A stretch of 6,125 nucleotides of DNA from Prevotellaceae bacterium (lineage in GTDB: Bacteria > Bacteroidota > Bacteroidia > Bacteroidales > UBA932). Below are positions 1-6,024 of the stretch, piece after piece (the first letter of the stretch is position 1; every line of letters starts with the position of its first letter). The stretch lies in contig JAITKG010000061.1 of NCBI GenBank assembly GCA_031278495.1, positions 1-6,125 of the forward strand, in the 5' to 3' direction. The notes under the pieces are model-generated. The model was not told the origin of the DNA and ran no database searches. It saw only the letters and a program-made list of their open reading frames with translations. The translations under genes were made by a program, and so were the position numbers.

Positions 1-272
1 TGAAAAAAGAATGTTCTTAATCGAAAAAAGAACGTTCTTAATTGAAAAAAGAATGTTCTTAATCGAAAAAAGAACGTTCTTAATTGAAAAAAGAACGTTC
101 TTAACCAAAAAAAGAACGTTCTTAATCGAAAAAAGAACGTTCTTAATTGAAAAAAGAACGTTCTTAATTGAAAAAAGAATGTTCTTAATTGAAAAAAGAA
201 CGTTCTTAATCGAAAAAAGAACGTTCTTAATTGAAAAAAGAACGTTCTTAACAGGAAAGAGAAACTGTATAA
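1..272. repeat. Tandem array of 21-bp palindrome-bearing units (12 copies plus a decayed one)
   Basis: Twelve head-to-tail 21-bp units run from the window edge to 251; the first lacks its first base, so the array may continue upstream. Each unit is a variable dinucleotide (TT, TC or CC), then G or A, a run of A, and the perfect 12-bp palindrome AAGAACGTTCTT, ending in AA. Units start at 21, 42, 63, 84, 105, 126, 147, 168, 189, 210 and 231. Variation is small: TT versus TC at the unit start, CCA in the unit at 105, and AATGTT instead of AACGTT in units 1, 3 and 9 (T at 12, 54 and 180). Units 1-2 and 3-4 share the same variant pair, suggesting duplication of a 42-bp dimer. Positions 252-272 match the unit at about 12 of 21 bases and look like a decayed 13th copy. 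A period of 21 bp is two helical turns, so all palindromes face the same side of the DNA. The function is unknown; a protein-binding array or a neutral slippage repeat are both possible. Confidence 0.97.
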
Positions 273-309
273 GTATATTAAAAATGAACAATTTAAAAAA
301 AATAAAACT

Positions 310-581
310 ATGACTACATCAAAAGACTGGATGAAACACAATCATGACGAGTTGTACAGGCAGGCGGTACAGACCCAAACTTATCTGGGCGTACCGGCAA
401 ACCGCGCGCGCATGGGTTTTGGCACGGATACCCCGCAGGGGCATTGGTTTGATACGGTGTTTGCAGACGCTTTTATAGCGTACGATACCGCGCATGCCCA
501 CTGGTGTTGTCGTTCGAGCGTGACCAGCGCGGCAAAACCCTGTACTTCGCCCTGCGGTGGGAAAACACCACCGGCGAATAA
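310..581 (+). pseudogene. Decayed gene: N- and C-terminal remnants of a Bacteroidales repeat-family protein
   Basis: The reading frame opening at ATG 310 starts MTTSKDWMKHNHDELYRQAV and runs to about residue 55 (RMGFGTDTPQGHWFDTVFADAF) as plausible protein. After about 480 it becomes low-quality sequence rich in Cys, Ser and Arg. A different frame, 501-581, encodes LVLSFERDQRGKTLYFALRW followed by ENTTGE and a TAA at 579. From memory, a Bacteroidales family of roughly 200-250 residues begins 'KDW...HEALYDQA...TYLT...RMGFG' and ends 'LSFE...RGKTVYFALRWEN..GEKGPW'. The two pieces match its two ends, in order, with the middle missing and the frame shifted. I infer an internal deletion plus small indels, and loss of the last residues. 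The start is preceded by an A-rich stretch (291-308) typical of Bacteroidetes leaders; I found no TAnnTTTG box before it. The molecular function of the family is not known to me. If the family recollection is wrong, this is an unrecognised short ORF. Confidence 0.6.
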
Positions 582-598
582 TTTGAAGATGTGGCAAA

Positions 599-613
599 CT
601 AATGTGACTAATT
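599..613. repeat. Dispersed 15-bp motif CTAATGTGACTAATT
   Basis: This 15-bp sequence is identical to 5638-5652, about 5 kb away, and differs by one base from 5655-5669. It lies just after the stop codon of the decayed gene. The same motif on both sides of the uvrD-gldFG block suggests an intergenic repeat of this genome. Confidence 0.8.
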
Positions 614-630
614 TGCTGTCGCGGCAGCAA
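613..630. other. Short perfect hairpin
   Basis: TTGCTG (613-618) and CAGCAA (625-630) form a 6-bp stem around a TCGCGG loop. There is no T-run on either side, so it is not a convincing intrinsic terminator. It sits between the 15-bp motif and the larger inverted-repeat element. Confidence 0.4.
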
Positions 631-640
631 CCTTCAACTG

Positions 641-782
641 CCCCGTCTTTCCGACCGGAGTGCGCGAGGAACGAGCGCACGGAGCGGAGGAATCTGCTCC
701 AGCACGCAGGGCGGTGCAAAGCAGCAAGTACAGAACGCAGCAGATTCCTCGACTCCGCTTCGCTTCGCTCGGAATGACGGGG
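641..782. repeat. Inverted-repeat (MITE-like) element, GTCATTCCGA/GGAATCTGCT type
   Basis: The outer arms CCCCGTCTTTCCGA (641-654) and TCGGAATGACGGGG (769-782) are reverse complements at 13 of 14 positions. The inner arms GAGGAATCTGCT (687-698) and AGCAGATTCCTC (739-750) are perfect 12-bp complements. The arms enclose GC-rich sequence with GAGCG/CGCTTCGCT-type stretches and a roughly 40-base centre. From general knowledge, very similar intergenic elements are scattered in many bacterial genomes and resemble non-autonomous or REP-like sequences. No transposase is present. It lies 20 bases beyond the gldG stop codon, so the gldG transcript could read into it and fold it into a long hairpin. Confidence 0.85.
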
Positions 783-802
783 CGGCAGCTAAACCCGTAC
801 AT

Positions 803-2524
803 CTATTTTCTTCGCAGTAGGGTAAAGATGACGCCGGCAAGCAGGGCGAGCAGTAGCGGCGCTATGGTGTTAATAGCTATCCACAGCGGACGCTGCGGGA
901 TGGTTTTTGTTTTGTCGAGCAGGCGCATCGTCCATTCGCGCGGGCGGATTTGCATGGTATTTTCGTCGTCAAGCAGGTAGTAAATGCAGTTCTTCACAAA
1001 ACTGCGGTTGCCGAACTGCTCATTCGTATAACGGTCAAACCCCAGCGGGAAAATGCGTGTGCCGTCGGCGCGGCGCATGACGTCATTGCGGATAATGTCG
1101 CCATCGGCTACGACAACCATTCTGGTCGGCACGCCCGTTCCCATGAAGGTAAAGGCTTGTTGGCGGTTGTAGTATTGCAGCGGGCGGTTCAGGAAAGCCG
1201 AAGTAAACGTGCCTTCGAGCGTTACCGCCACCGGCAAAAACGACTGTCCGAAAGCCGCCGGGTCGGGGCGTTGCATGGTCTGCGACAGGCTCACTATTGC
1301 CGGAACGGCTTGCGTGCGGCTGTTTTTCGAAGAGTACAGTAAATGCTTTTTAGTAACCGCCGGATTTTTCCCGACCGTATCAATCGTACTGGGGTACTTC
1401 GACAGGATAAGGTTCAAGCCGCGCGTAATGACATTGTCCGGCGGTGGAATCAGCAGCGGGTAATATGTCCATGGCGCCGGTTTGAAGTCGGCGGTTTGCC
1501 CGGCGGGGGCAATGTTTACAGGCAGCAGGGCGCATTGCAGGTCCTGGATAATCGTGGGATTGATGCGGACGCCGTAACGGAATAACTGGTCGTCCAAACC
1601 GTGCGCACAGGCAAATGCCAATGTGTTCAAGCCGTTTGACAGGCTGTCGTGGTGCACTTCCACCGCATCAACAAACCATGCCACGCGGCCGCCGTGCATG
1701 ATATACTGGTCTAACGCCAGCTTGTCGGCGTCGCTCCATGCTTCGGCAGGCTTGGCGACCACGACTGCCGAATAAGGGTCAAGCGCATGTACGTCCCCGT
1801 TAATTTCCACCCGGTCGAGGTGCGCAAAAGGCGACAATTCCCGGCAAATATCGCCGGTTTCGTATTCGTCCAGTTCGCCATGCCCTTCCACAAAAGCAAT
1901 ATGCGGCAAGTCTTTCCGCGCGATACGCGCAATGGCGCTTGCCAGGGCGGGTTCTACGTTTTGTTGCGCCACCAGTAAACTTTCATCGGAGTTGGCGCCG
2001 GAATTATCCTGCAAAAAATTCACCGCCACCTCGCGCATGCGGACAGCGGTATCAACGGTTTGGGTATATACCACCAGCGCGCCCGGAAATACGGTGCGTT
2101 CCAGCCGTCCGCCGCCGGCAGTACGTTCTTCTTCTATCACCGGCGCCAGTCCGCGCGCCTGCAGGGACGCATATACCTGCGGCAATTCGTGCGGGGCGGT
2201 TTCCGCCGCCACATCCACAAATTCGTAGCGCAAATGCGCGCCGGCGTACACTTTCAATTCATCCAGCGTTTCCCTAATTGTGCTGCGCAGTTTTTTTAAT
2301 GGCAGCGACATATTGCCGTCGAGGAAAACATATACCTGAACCGTATTATCCAATTGCTGCATCACGCGCTTCGACGCATCCGCCAAAGTATAGCGGTGGT
2401 CGCCGGTAAGGTCGATACGGAAAAGGAAAGGCTGCGCCACGCTGTTGAGCGCAATTAACAGCGTCGCCAAGCCAATAAATCTGGCAATAGCGCGGGTTCT
2501 TTTTGCTGTAAGGATATTTACCAT
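803..2524 (-). CDS. gldG: GldG, gliding-motility-associated ABC transporter auxiliary/substrate-binding protein
   Basis: This 573-residue protein fits the usual GldG size and layout. An N-terminal membrane anchor spans about residues 12-33. It is followed by the family-typical FRIDLTGDHRYTLADASK (35-52), a large extracytoplasmic region with FVEGHGELDE (211-220), a VVADGDIIRND stretch (471-481) and LGFDRYTNEQFGNRSF (494-509). A C-terminal membrane helix lies at about 549-570, ending in LLRRK. In Flavobacterium johnsoniae, GldG works with the permease GldF and the ATPase GldA and is needed for gliding; the cargo is not known. The ATG at 2522-2524 overlaps the end of gldF by 7 bases, and GGAGG lies 7 bases upstream inside gldF, so translational coupling is likely. 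The stop is at 803-805. No frameshift is seen. Motility cannot be concluded from this gene, as many non-gliding Bacteroidales carry it. Confidence 0.94.
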   Translation of the reverse strand: MVNILTAKRTRAIARFIGLATLLIALNSVAQPFLFRIDLTGDHRYTLADASKRVMQQLDNTVQVYVFLDGNMSLPLKKLRSTIRETLDELKVYAGAHLRYEFVDVAAETAPHELPQVYASLQARGLAPVIEEERTAGGGRLERTVFPGALVVYTQTVDTAVRMREVAVNFLQDNSGANSDESLLVAQQNVEPALASAIARIARKDLPHIAFVEGHGELDEYETGDICRELSPFAHLDRVEINGDVHALDPYSAVVVAKPAEAWSDADKLALDQYIMHGGRVAWFVDAVEVHHDSLSNGLNTLAFACAHGLDDQLFRYGVRINPTIIQDLQCALLPVNIAPAGQTADFKPAPWTYYPLLIPPPDNVITRGLNLILSKYPSTIDTVGKNPAVTKKHLLYSSKNSRTQAVPAIVSLSQTMQRPDPAAFGQSFLPVAVTLEGTFTSAFLNRPLQYYNRQQAFTFMGTGVPTRMVVVADGDIIRNDVMRRADGTRIFPLGFDRYTNEQFGNRSFVKNCIYYLLDDENTMQIRPREWTMRLLDKTKTIPQRPLWIAINTIAPLLLALLAGVIFTLLRRK

Positions 2525-3243
2525 TTCCGCGCCTCCAGTTTTAGCCGCGCCGCTTCAATGAAAAGCACAATCAGGCTTGCGAAGTAAAGCACATCACGCA
2601 TATCAACCACGCCGCGGCTGAGCGACCGGTAATGCCCGTTGATGCCGAACAGCAGCAACTGTTCGCCAACCGCCGGGAACAGCGCCGCCAGCCCGTCGAA
2701 TCCCATGTAAAAGAAAAAACAGCCGGCAGCCGCCACTATGAATGAAATAATTTGATTGCCGGTAAGCGACGAGGCAAATACCCCGATAGCCGCATAACCG
2801 GCAGCCAGCAGCAGCAAACCGATGTAAGACCCCCAAGCGCCGCCGGCGTCAATATTGCCCACCGGATTTCCCAGCAGGTATATACTGATATAGTAAATAA
2901 AAGTAGGCAACAGCGCCAGCCACGCCACCACCGTAGCGGCGAAATATTTTCCCAAAATCAGTTGCCGTTCGGTAACCGGTTGCGAGAGGAGCAATTCAAT
3001 AGTGCCTGATTTTTTTTCATCGGCTATCGTACGCATGGTCACAGCGGGCAACAGGAATAAAAACAACCATGGCGCCAGTTCGAACAATCCGCCAAGCGTA
3101 GCAAAACCGCCGTCGAGGATATTCATCGTGCCTGCGCCAATCCACAGGAACCAGCCATTGACAACTAAAAAAACCGCTATCGCCAGATAGCCGGTAAGCG
3201 ACGAGAAGAAAGCGTTTAATTCCTTTTGAAAGATACTGGACAT
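2518..3243 (-). CDS. gldF: GldF, gliding-motility-associated ABC transporter permease
   Basis: This 241-residue polytopic membrane protein is of the ABC-2 permease type. About six hydrophobic segments are visible: residues 18-36, 52-70, 100-121, 137-158, 164-182 and 217-231. The diagnostic cytoplasmic motif after the second segment is RTIADEKKSGTIELLLSQPV (71-90), followed by TERQLILGKY. This motif is shared with bacitracin/Nos-type ABC-2 permeases, but the length and the GldG partner directly downstream point to GldF. The protein would form the membrane channel of the GldAFG complex; the ATPase gene is not in the window. The ATG at 3241-3243 is 27 bases after the uvrD stop codon. There is a near-match to the -7 box, TTCATTTG (3257-3264, minus strand), so a weak promoter of its own is possible, but read-through from uvrD is the simpler reading. 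Confidence 0.94.
   Translation of the reverse strand: MSSIFQKELNAFFSSLTGYLAIAVFLVVNGWFLWIGAGTMNILDGGFATLGGLFELAPWLFLFLLPAVTMRTIADEKKSGTIELLLSQPVTERQLILGKYFAATVVAWLALLPTFIYYISIYLLGNPVGNIDAGGAWGSYIGLLLLAAGYAAIGVFASSLTGNQIISFIVAAAGCFFFYMGFDGLAALFPAVGEQLLLFGINGHYRSLSRGVVDMRDVLYFASLIVLFIEAARLKLEARKW
2532..2536 (-). promoter_or_regulatory. Shine-Dalgarno sequence GGAGG for gldG
   Basis: On the minus strand GGAGG sits 7 bases before the gldG ATG, within the last codons of gldF. Bacteroidetes genes often lack strong Shine-Dalgarno sites, so this one, together with the 7-base overlap, supports the chosen gldG start and coupled translation. Confidence 0.6.
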
Positions 3244-3270
3244 ACGGTTTACCCCACAAATGAAGCCGGA

Positions 3271-5553
3271 TTATACAGGCTGTTTGATGATTTTAATCCT
3301 GGCATATTGTAATAATAATGTCTTGCGCCCATAGTCATCAAAATCGACAATAGCTTTCGCGCCGGGCATGACGCCTTCGACGCCCGCTACCGTGCCTGCG
3401 CCAAAACGGTCGTGCTCTATGATCATGCCGGCAGCCAATTTCGGCGAGTCGCCGGGCGTAAAGTCCGCCGCCCCGCGCAGGACGGCGGACTTTACGGGTT
3501 TCAAGACGGTACGTACCGGCGTTTTGCGTCCAAATGCGCCTTTTTCGTCCGGAAGCTTGCCTTTGGCTGTTTCCCCGAATACAGGTTTATTGAAATAGCT
3601 TTCGTCAATTTCATGCAGGAAGCGGCTGGGACGGTTTGAAACCGTTTCGCCCCAGCGGTAGCGCGTTTTGGAAAAGGAAACGGTAACGCGCCGTTTGGCG
3701 CGCGTGATAGCCACATAAAACAACCGGCGTTCTTCTTCCAGCGCTTCCAGAGAATCTACGGAAAGCCCGCTGGGGAAGAGCGTTTCCTCCATGCCGGTAA
3801 TATAAACGTACGAGAACTCCAGCCCTTTTGCCGAATGCACCGTCATAAGCGTTACTTTATTGCGGTCTTCTTCCTTTTCGTTGTCCATATCGGTAAGCAA
3901 AGACACGTTTTCCAAGTATTGCCGGACGGTTACCAGCCGGTTTTCCTCATCGGGGTTGGCGTTGTCTGGGTTATCGCAAAATCCTTTGATGCTGTTCAGG
4001 AGTTCTTCCACATATTCCAACCGTGTGATGTTTTCCATGCTATTCGTTTCTTTGAGTTCGGCGATGTAGCCCGACCGCTTGGCGGCTTCCGTAGCCAGTT
4101 CGTGGGCGTCAATCGCAAACTGCAACGACGATAATTCGGCAATCAAGTCGCAAAAAGCCTGCAATTTTTGTGATATCTGCGGGCGCAACCCGATAGCTGC
4201 GGGCGGCAAAGCAAGGAATGTTTCATACATGCTTTTCCCTTCCGCGCCGGCAGCGGCTTGCAGGCGTTCAAGGCTCGTTATGCCGATACCGCGCGACGGC
4301 GTTTGCACGGCGCGGCGGAAAGCCTCGTCGTCGTTCGGATTGACAATCAAACGCAGGTATGCCAGCAGATCCCTAACTTCGGCGCGCTGGTAAAACGACA
4401 TGCCGCCGTAAATTTTATACGGCAGGTTTTTTTTGCGCATGGCTTCTTCAAAGAGGCGCGATTGCGCATTGGTGCGGTAAAGTATGGCTATTTCGTTATA
4501 CGGCGTTTGTTTATTGTATGCCGTATCAAAAATCGACGAAGCCACCATAAAGCTTTCTTCCTGCTCGGTGAAAGCGCTCAGCACGTTTATCGGCTCGCCG
4601 GCTTCGGCGCGTGAAAAACACTTTTTGCGCAACTGCCGGCTGTTTTTTTCTATCAAACTGTTTGCCGCATTGACGATGGTTTGCGTAGAGCGGTAATTCT
4701 CTTCGAGCCGGTATTCCCGGTAGCCGGGATAGTCGTTCCGGAAATTTAAAATATTTTCGATGCGTGCGCCGCGGAAAGCATAAATACTTTGCGCATCATC
4801 GCCCACCACGCAAATATTGTGATGCGGCTGCGCCAGTTTTTTTACGATTAAATACTGCGCATAATTGGTATCCTGGTACTCGTCCACCAGAATATACCGG
4901 AACAGCGAGCTGTAATGCGCCAGCGCCTCGGGGAAATCGCGGAACAGCACATTGGCGTTAAGCAATAAATCGTCGAAATCCATAGCGCCCGCCAGCCTGC
5001 ATTTACGTTCATACAGCGTGTAAATATCCCCTGTGAGCGGCATACGGCTGGCAGCGTCGGCAGCTATGATTTGCGCATTGCCGACATATTCGCCGGCGCG
5101 TATCAAATTATTTTTCGCTACGGAAATACGTCCGGACACGTTGCCGGGTTTATATATTTTTTCGTCGAGTCCCATTTCTTTGATGCAGGCTTTGACCAAA
5201 CTCCTGCTGTCGCCGGCGTCGTAGATGGTGAACGACTGGGGATAGCCCAGCCGTTCCGCTTCGCTGCGCAGGATACGTGCAAAAACAGCGTGGAAAGTGC
5301 CCATCCACAAACGGCGCGCCACATCTGCGCCAACCAGTGCACCGATACGTTCTTTCATTTCGCGCGCCGCTTTATTGGTGAATGTAAGCGCCAGCACATG
5401 TTGCGGGCGTACATCCTGCTGCAGGAGGTAAGCAATGCGGTAAGTCAGTACGCGCGTTTTTCCGGATCCGGCGCCGGCAATAATCAGGGAGGGCTGCTGG
5501 TAATTTATCACCGCCTCGCGCTGTACGTCGCTTAATTCATCTAAAAAATTCAT
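3271..5553 (-). CDS. uvrD: UvrD/PcrA-type ATP-dependent 3'-5' DNA helicase
   Basis: This is a 760-residue superfamily 1A helicase. All motifs are intact: Q-motif region LSDVQREAV (7-15), Walker A AGAGSGKT (26-33), motif Ia TFTNKAAREM (57-66), GTFHA (85-89), Walker B VDEYQDTN (223-230), motif III VVGDDAQSIYAFRGA (249-263), motif IV ENYRST (285-290), motif V TVHSAKGLEF (571-580) and motif VI VAITRAKRR (614-622). The C-terminus (about 705-758: HDRFGAGTV, then AIVDFDDYGRKTLLLQYARI) looks like the Tudor-like domain of PcrA/UvrD, which in other bacteria contacts RNA polymerase. The likely roles are nucleotide excision repair, mismatch repair and replication-fork clearing. The start at 5553 was chosen because the helicase fold begins there and the promoter lies just upstream. 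The in-frame ATG at 5625 would place 24 unusual residues over that promoter. It appears to be the first gene of a uvrD-gldF-gldG unit. PcrA is an equally fair name. Confidence 0.97.
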   Translation of the reverse strand: MNFLDELSDVQREAVINYQQPSLIIAGAGSGKTRVLTYRIAYLLQQDVRPQHVLALTFTNKAAREMKERIGALVGADVARRLWMGTFHAVFARILRSEAERLGYPQSFTIYDAGDSRSLVKACIKEMGLDEKIYKPGNVSGRISVAKNNLIRAGEYVGNAQIIAADAASRMPLTGDIYTLYERKCRLAGAMDFDDLLLNANVLFRDFPEALAHYSSLFRYILVDEYQDTNYAQYLIVKKLAQPHHNICVVGDDAQSIYAFRGARIENILNFRNDYPGYREYRLEENYRSTQTIVNAANSLIEKNSRQLRKKCFSRAEAGEPINVLSAFTEQEESFMVASSIFDTAYNKQTPYNEIAILYRTNAQSRLFEEAMRKKNLPYKIYGGMSFYQRAEVRDLLAYLRLIVNPNDDEAFRRAVQTPSRGIGITSLERLQAAAGAEGKSMYETFLALPPAAIGLRPQISQKLQAFCDLIAELSSLQFAIDAHELATEAAKRSGYIAELKETNSMENITRLEYVEELLNSIKGFCDNPDNANPDEENRLVTVRQYLENVSLLTDMDNEKEEDRNKVTLMTVHSAKGLEFSYVYITGMEETLFPSGLSVDSLEALEEERRLFYVAITRAKRRVTVSFSKTRYRWGETVSNRPSRFLHEIDESYFNKPVFGETAKGKLPDEKGAFGRKTPVRTVLKPVKSAVLRGAADFTPGDSPKLAAGMIIEHDRFGAGTVAGVEGVMPGAKAIVDFDDYGRKTLLLQYARIKIIKQPV

Positions 5554-5574
5554 TGTTTTTATAAAAATGGCGTA

Positions 5575-5605
5575 CAAATTTACATGAAAAAATTGGATAT
5601 AGCAA
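5575..5605 (-). promoter_or_regulatory. Bacteroidetes-type promoter of uvrD(-gldF-gldG)
   Basis: Read on the minus strand, TAAATTTG (5582-5575) matches the -7 consensus TAnnTTTG exactly. A TTG (5605-5603) lies 20 bases upstream, matching the -33 element and its usual spacing. The box ends 21 bases before the ATG at 5553, giving a leader of roughly 15 bases. Confidence 0.75.
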
Positions 5606-5634
5606 TGCCTGATTTCAAGATGCAAAGAGCTAAT

Positions 5635-5672
5635 GTGCTAATGTGACTAATTATTTAATGTGACTAATTGGG
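5635..5672. repeat. 38-bp direct repeat, copy A (two 17-bp-spaced motif units)
   Basis: It contains CTAATGTGACTAATT (5638-5652) and TTAATGTGACTAATT (5655-5669), 17 bp apart, preceded by a partial unit CTAATGTG (5630-5637). It aligns without gaps to 5942-5979 at 31 of 38 positions. Confidence 0.85.
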
Positions 5673-5691
5673 CTGGCGCGCCAGCCTAATT
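5666..5691. repeat. 26-bp palindrome with perfect 16-bp core
   Basis: The core GGCTGGCGCGCCAGCC (5671-5686) is a perfect palindrome. AATT flanks it on both sides after one unpaired position (G5670/T5687). It is followed by short direct repeats TAATTCC, TAATTCT and TAATTC (5687-5706). It could be a protein-binding dyad, a cruciform or the edge of a mobile repeat. Confidence 0.8.
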
Positions 5692-5710
5692 CCTAATTCT
5701 TAATTCGCAA

Positions 5711-5918
5711 AGCCCCGTCAGGGGCGGGATGTCGGTAACCCCGTGCAAGTGCAGCGAAGCGGAACGCAGCGCGGGGATGCACGGCGATGCTTCCTGCACT
5801 CGCGCGGCGCACAGGTTTACCGCTATGCGCCGGCATTGCTCCGCGCGAAAGGCAGGGGCGTTCGTTTTGTACCCCGCGCTTACGCACGGGACTATAATAA
5901 TGCCGCCCCTTCGGGGCT
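5711..5918. repeat. 208-bp nested palindromic intergenic element
   Basis: The ends are AGCCCCGTCAGGGGCGG (5711-5727) and CCGCCCCTTCGGGGCT (5903-5918), near-complements that each also fold into a small GCCCC/GGGGC hairpin. Inside are nested perfect arm pairs: GCGCGGGG (5769-5776) with CCCCGCGC (5872-5879), CGCGCGG (5801-5807) with CCGCGCG (5841-5847), and GGCGCA (5806-5811) with TGCGCC (5826-5831); the last two overlap and are alternatives. The whole therefore resembles one long imperfect hairpin centred near 5820. No protein-like reading frame is convincing. It is GC-rich against AT-rich flanks. From memory, elements starting AGCCCCGT.GGGGCGG recur in Bacteroidales intergenic regions; I treat it as a dispersed REP/MITE-like element or a structured RNA. 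Confidence 0.75.
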
Positions 5919-5924
5919 GCCGCT

Positions 5925-5937
5925 CGTCATTCCGACC
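5925..5937. repeat. Fragment of the GTCATTCCGA-type element
   Basis: CGTCATTCCGACC matches 644-656 (CGTCTTTCCGACC) at 12 of 13 bases, so it looks like the left end of the same element family as 641-782. The rest of the element is missing; the sequence passes directly into copy B of the 38-bp repeat. Confidence 0.6.
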
Positions 5938-5941
5938 CAAC

Positions 5942-5979
5942 GTGCTAATGCGACTGATTACTTAATATGACTGATCAGG
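5942..5979. repeat. 38-bp direct repeat, copy B
   Basis: It aligns without gaps to 5635-5672; all seven differences are transitions. It keeps the two-unit layout with 17-bp spacing (units at 5945-5959 and 5962-5976). Its right end lies just upstream of the hisA promoter. Confidence 0.85.
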
Positions 5980-5996
5980 GAAGTTATTATTTTACG

Positions 5997-6004
5997 TATC
6001 TTTG
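5997..6004 (+). promoter_or_regulatory. Bacteroidetes -7 promoter box of hisA
   Basis: TATCTTTG matches TAnnTTTG exactly and ends 20 bases before the hisA ATG, almost the same distance as at uvrD. No clear TTG is seen at the -33 position, so the promoter may be weak or need an activator. Confidence 0.6.
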
Positions 6005-6024
6005 CGAAAAATACGTTTTCCGAG

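Noticed and set aside
1..251. CRISPR array
   Set aside because: The units are directly adjacent with no unique spacers, and no cas genes are present.
1..251. Array of SOS/LexA boxes (GAAC...GTTC)
   Set aside because: The known Gram-positive box has a 4-base spacer between GAAC and GTTC; here the half-sites abut, and no SOS gene is adjacent.
1..251. Minus-strand intrinsic terminators (palindrome followed by a T-run, repeated)
   Set aside because: The palindrome has no spacer for a loop, so only about a 4-bp AT-rich stem could form. It is too weak to call.
11..313. A 100-residue open frame made of FLIEKRT repeats
   Set aside because: A 21-bp unit keeps any open frame open, so length is no evidence of coding. 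There is no ribosome site, the variants include non-synonymous changes (Met/Thr), and the palindromic unit explains the sequence better.
310..777. A single intact 155-residue gene
   Set aside because: Protein-like sequence stops near 480; the family-like C-terminus is in another frame; the remainder runs through a dispersed hairpin element.
641..782. Intrinsic terminator of gldG
   Set aside because: The hairpin is long and imperfect with no T-run after it in the gldG direction. It may still affect the 3' end but cannot be called a terminator.
950..1585. Plus-strand open frames opposite gldG
   Set aside because: They are antisense shadows of an intact, recognisable gene and show no protein-family features.
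5554..5625. 24-residue N-terminal extension of UvrD starting at 5625
   Set aside because: It would overlap the predicted promoter, and the extra residues do not resemble the family; the ATG at 5553 fits UvrD N-termini.
5686..5970. Small proteins in both strands of the nested palindromic region
   Set aside because: Several overlapping open frames exist because the DNA is GC-rich and palindromic; none has a recognisable domain or start context.
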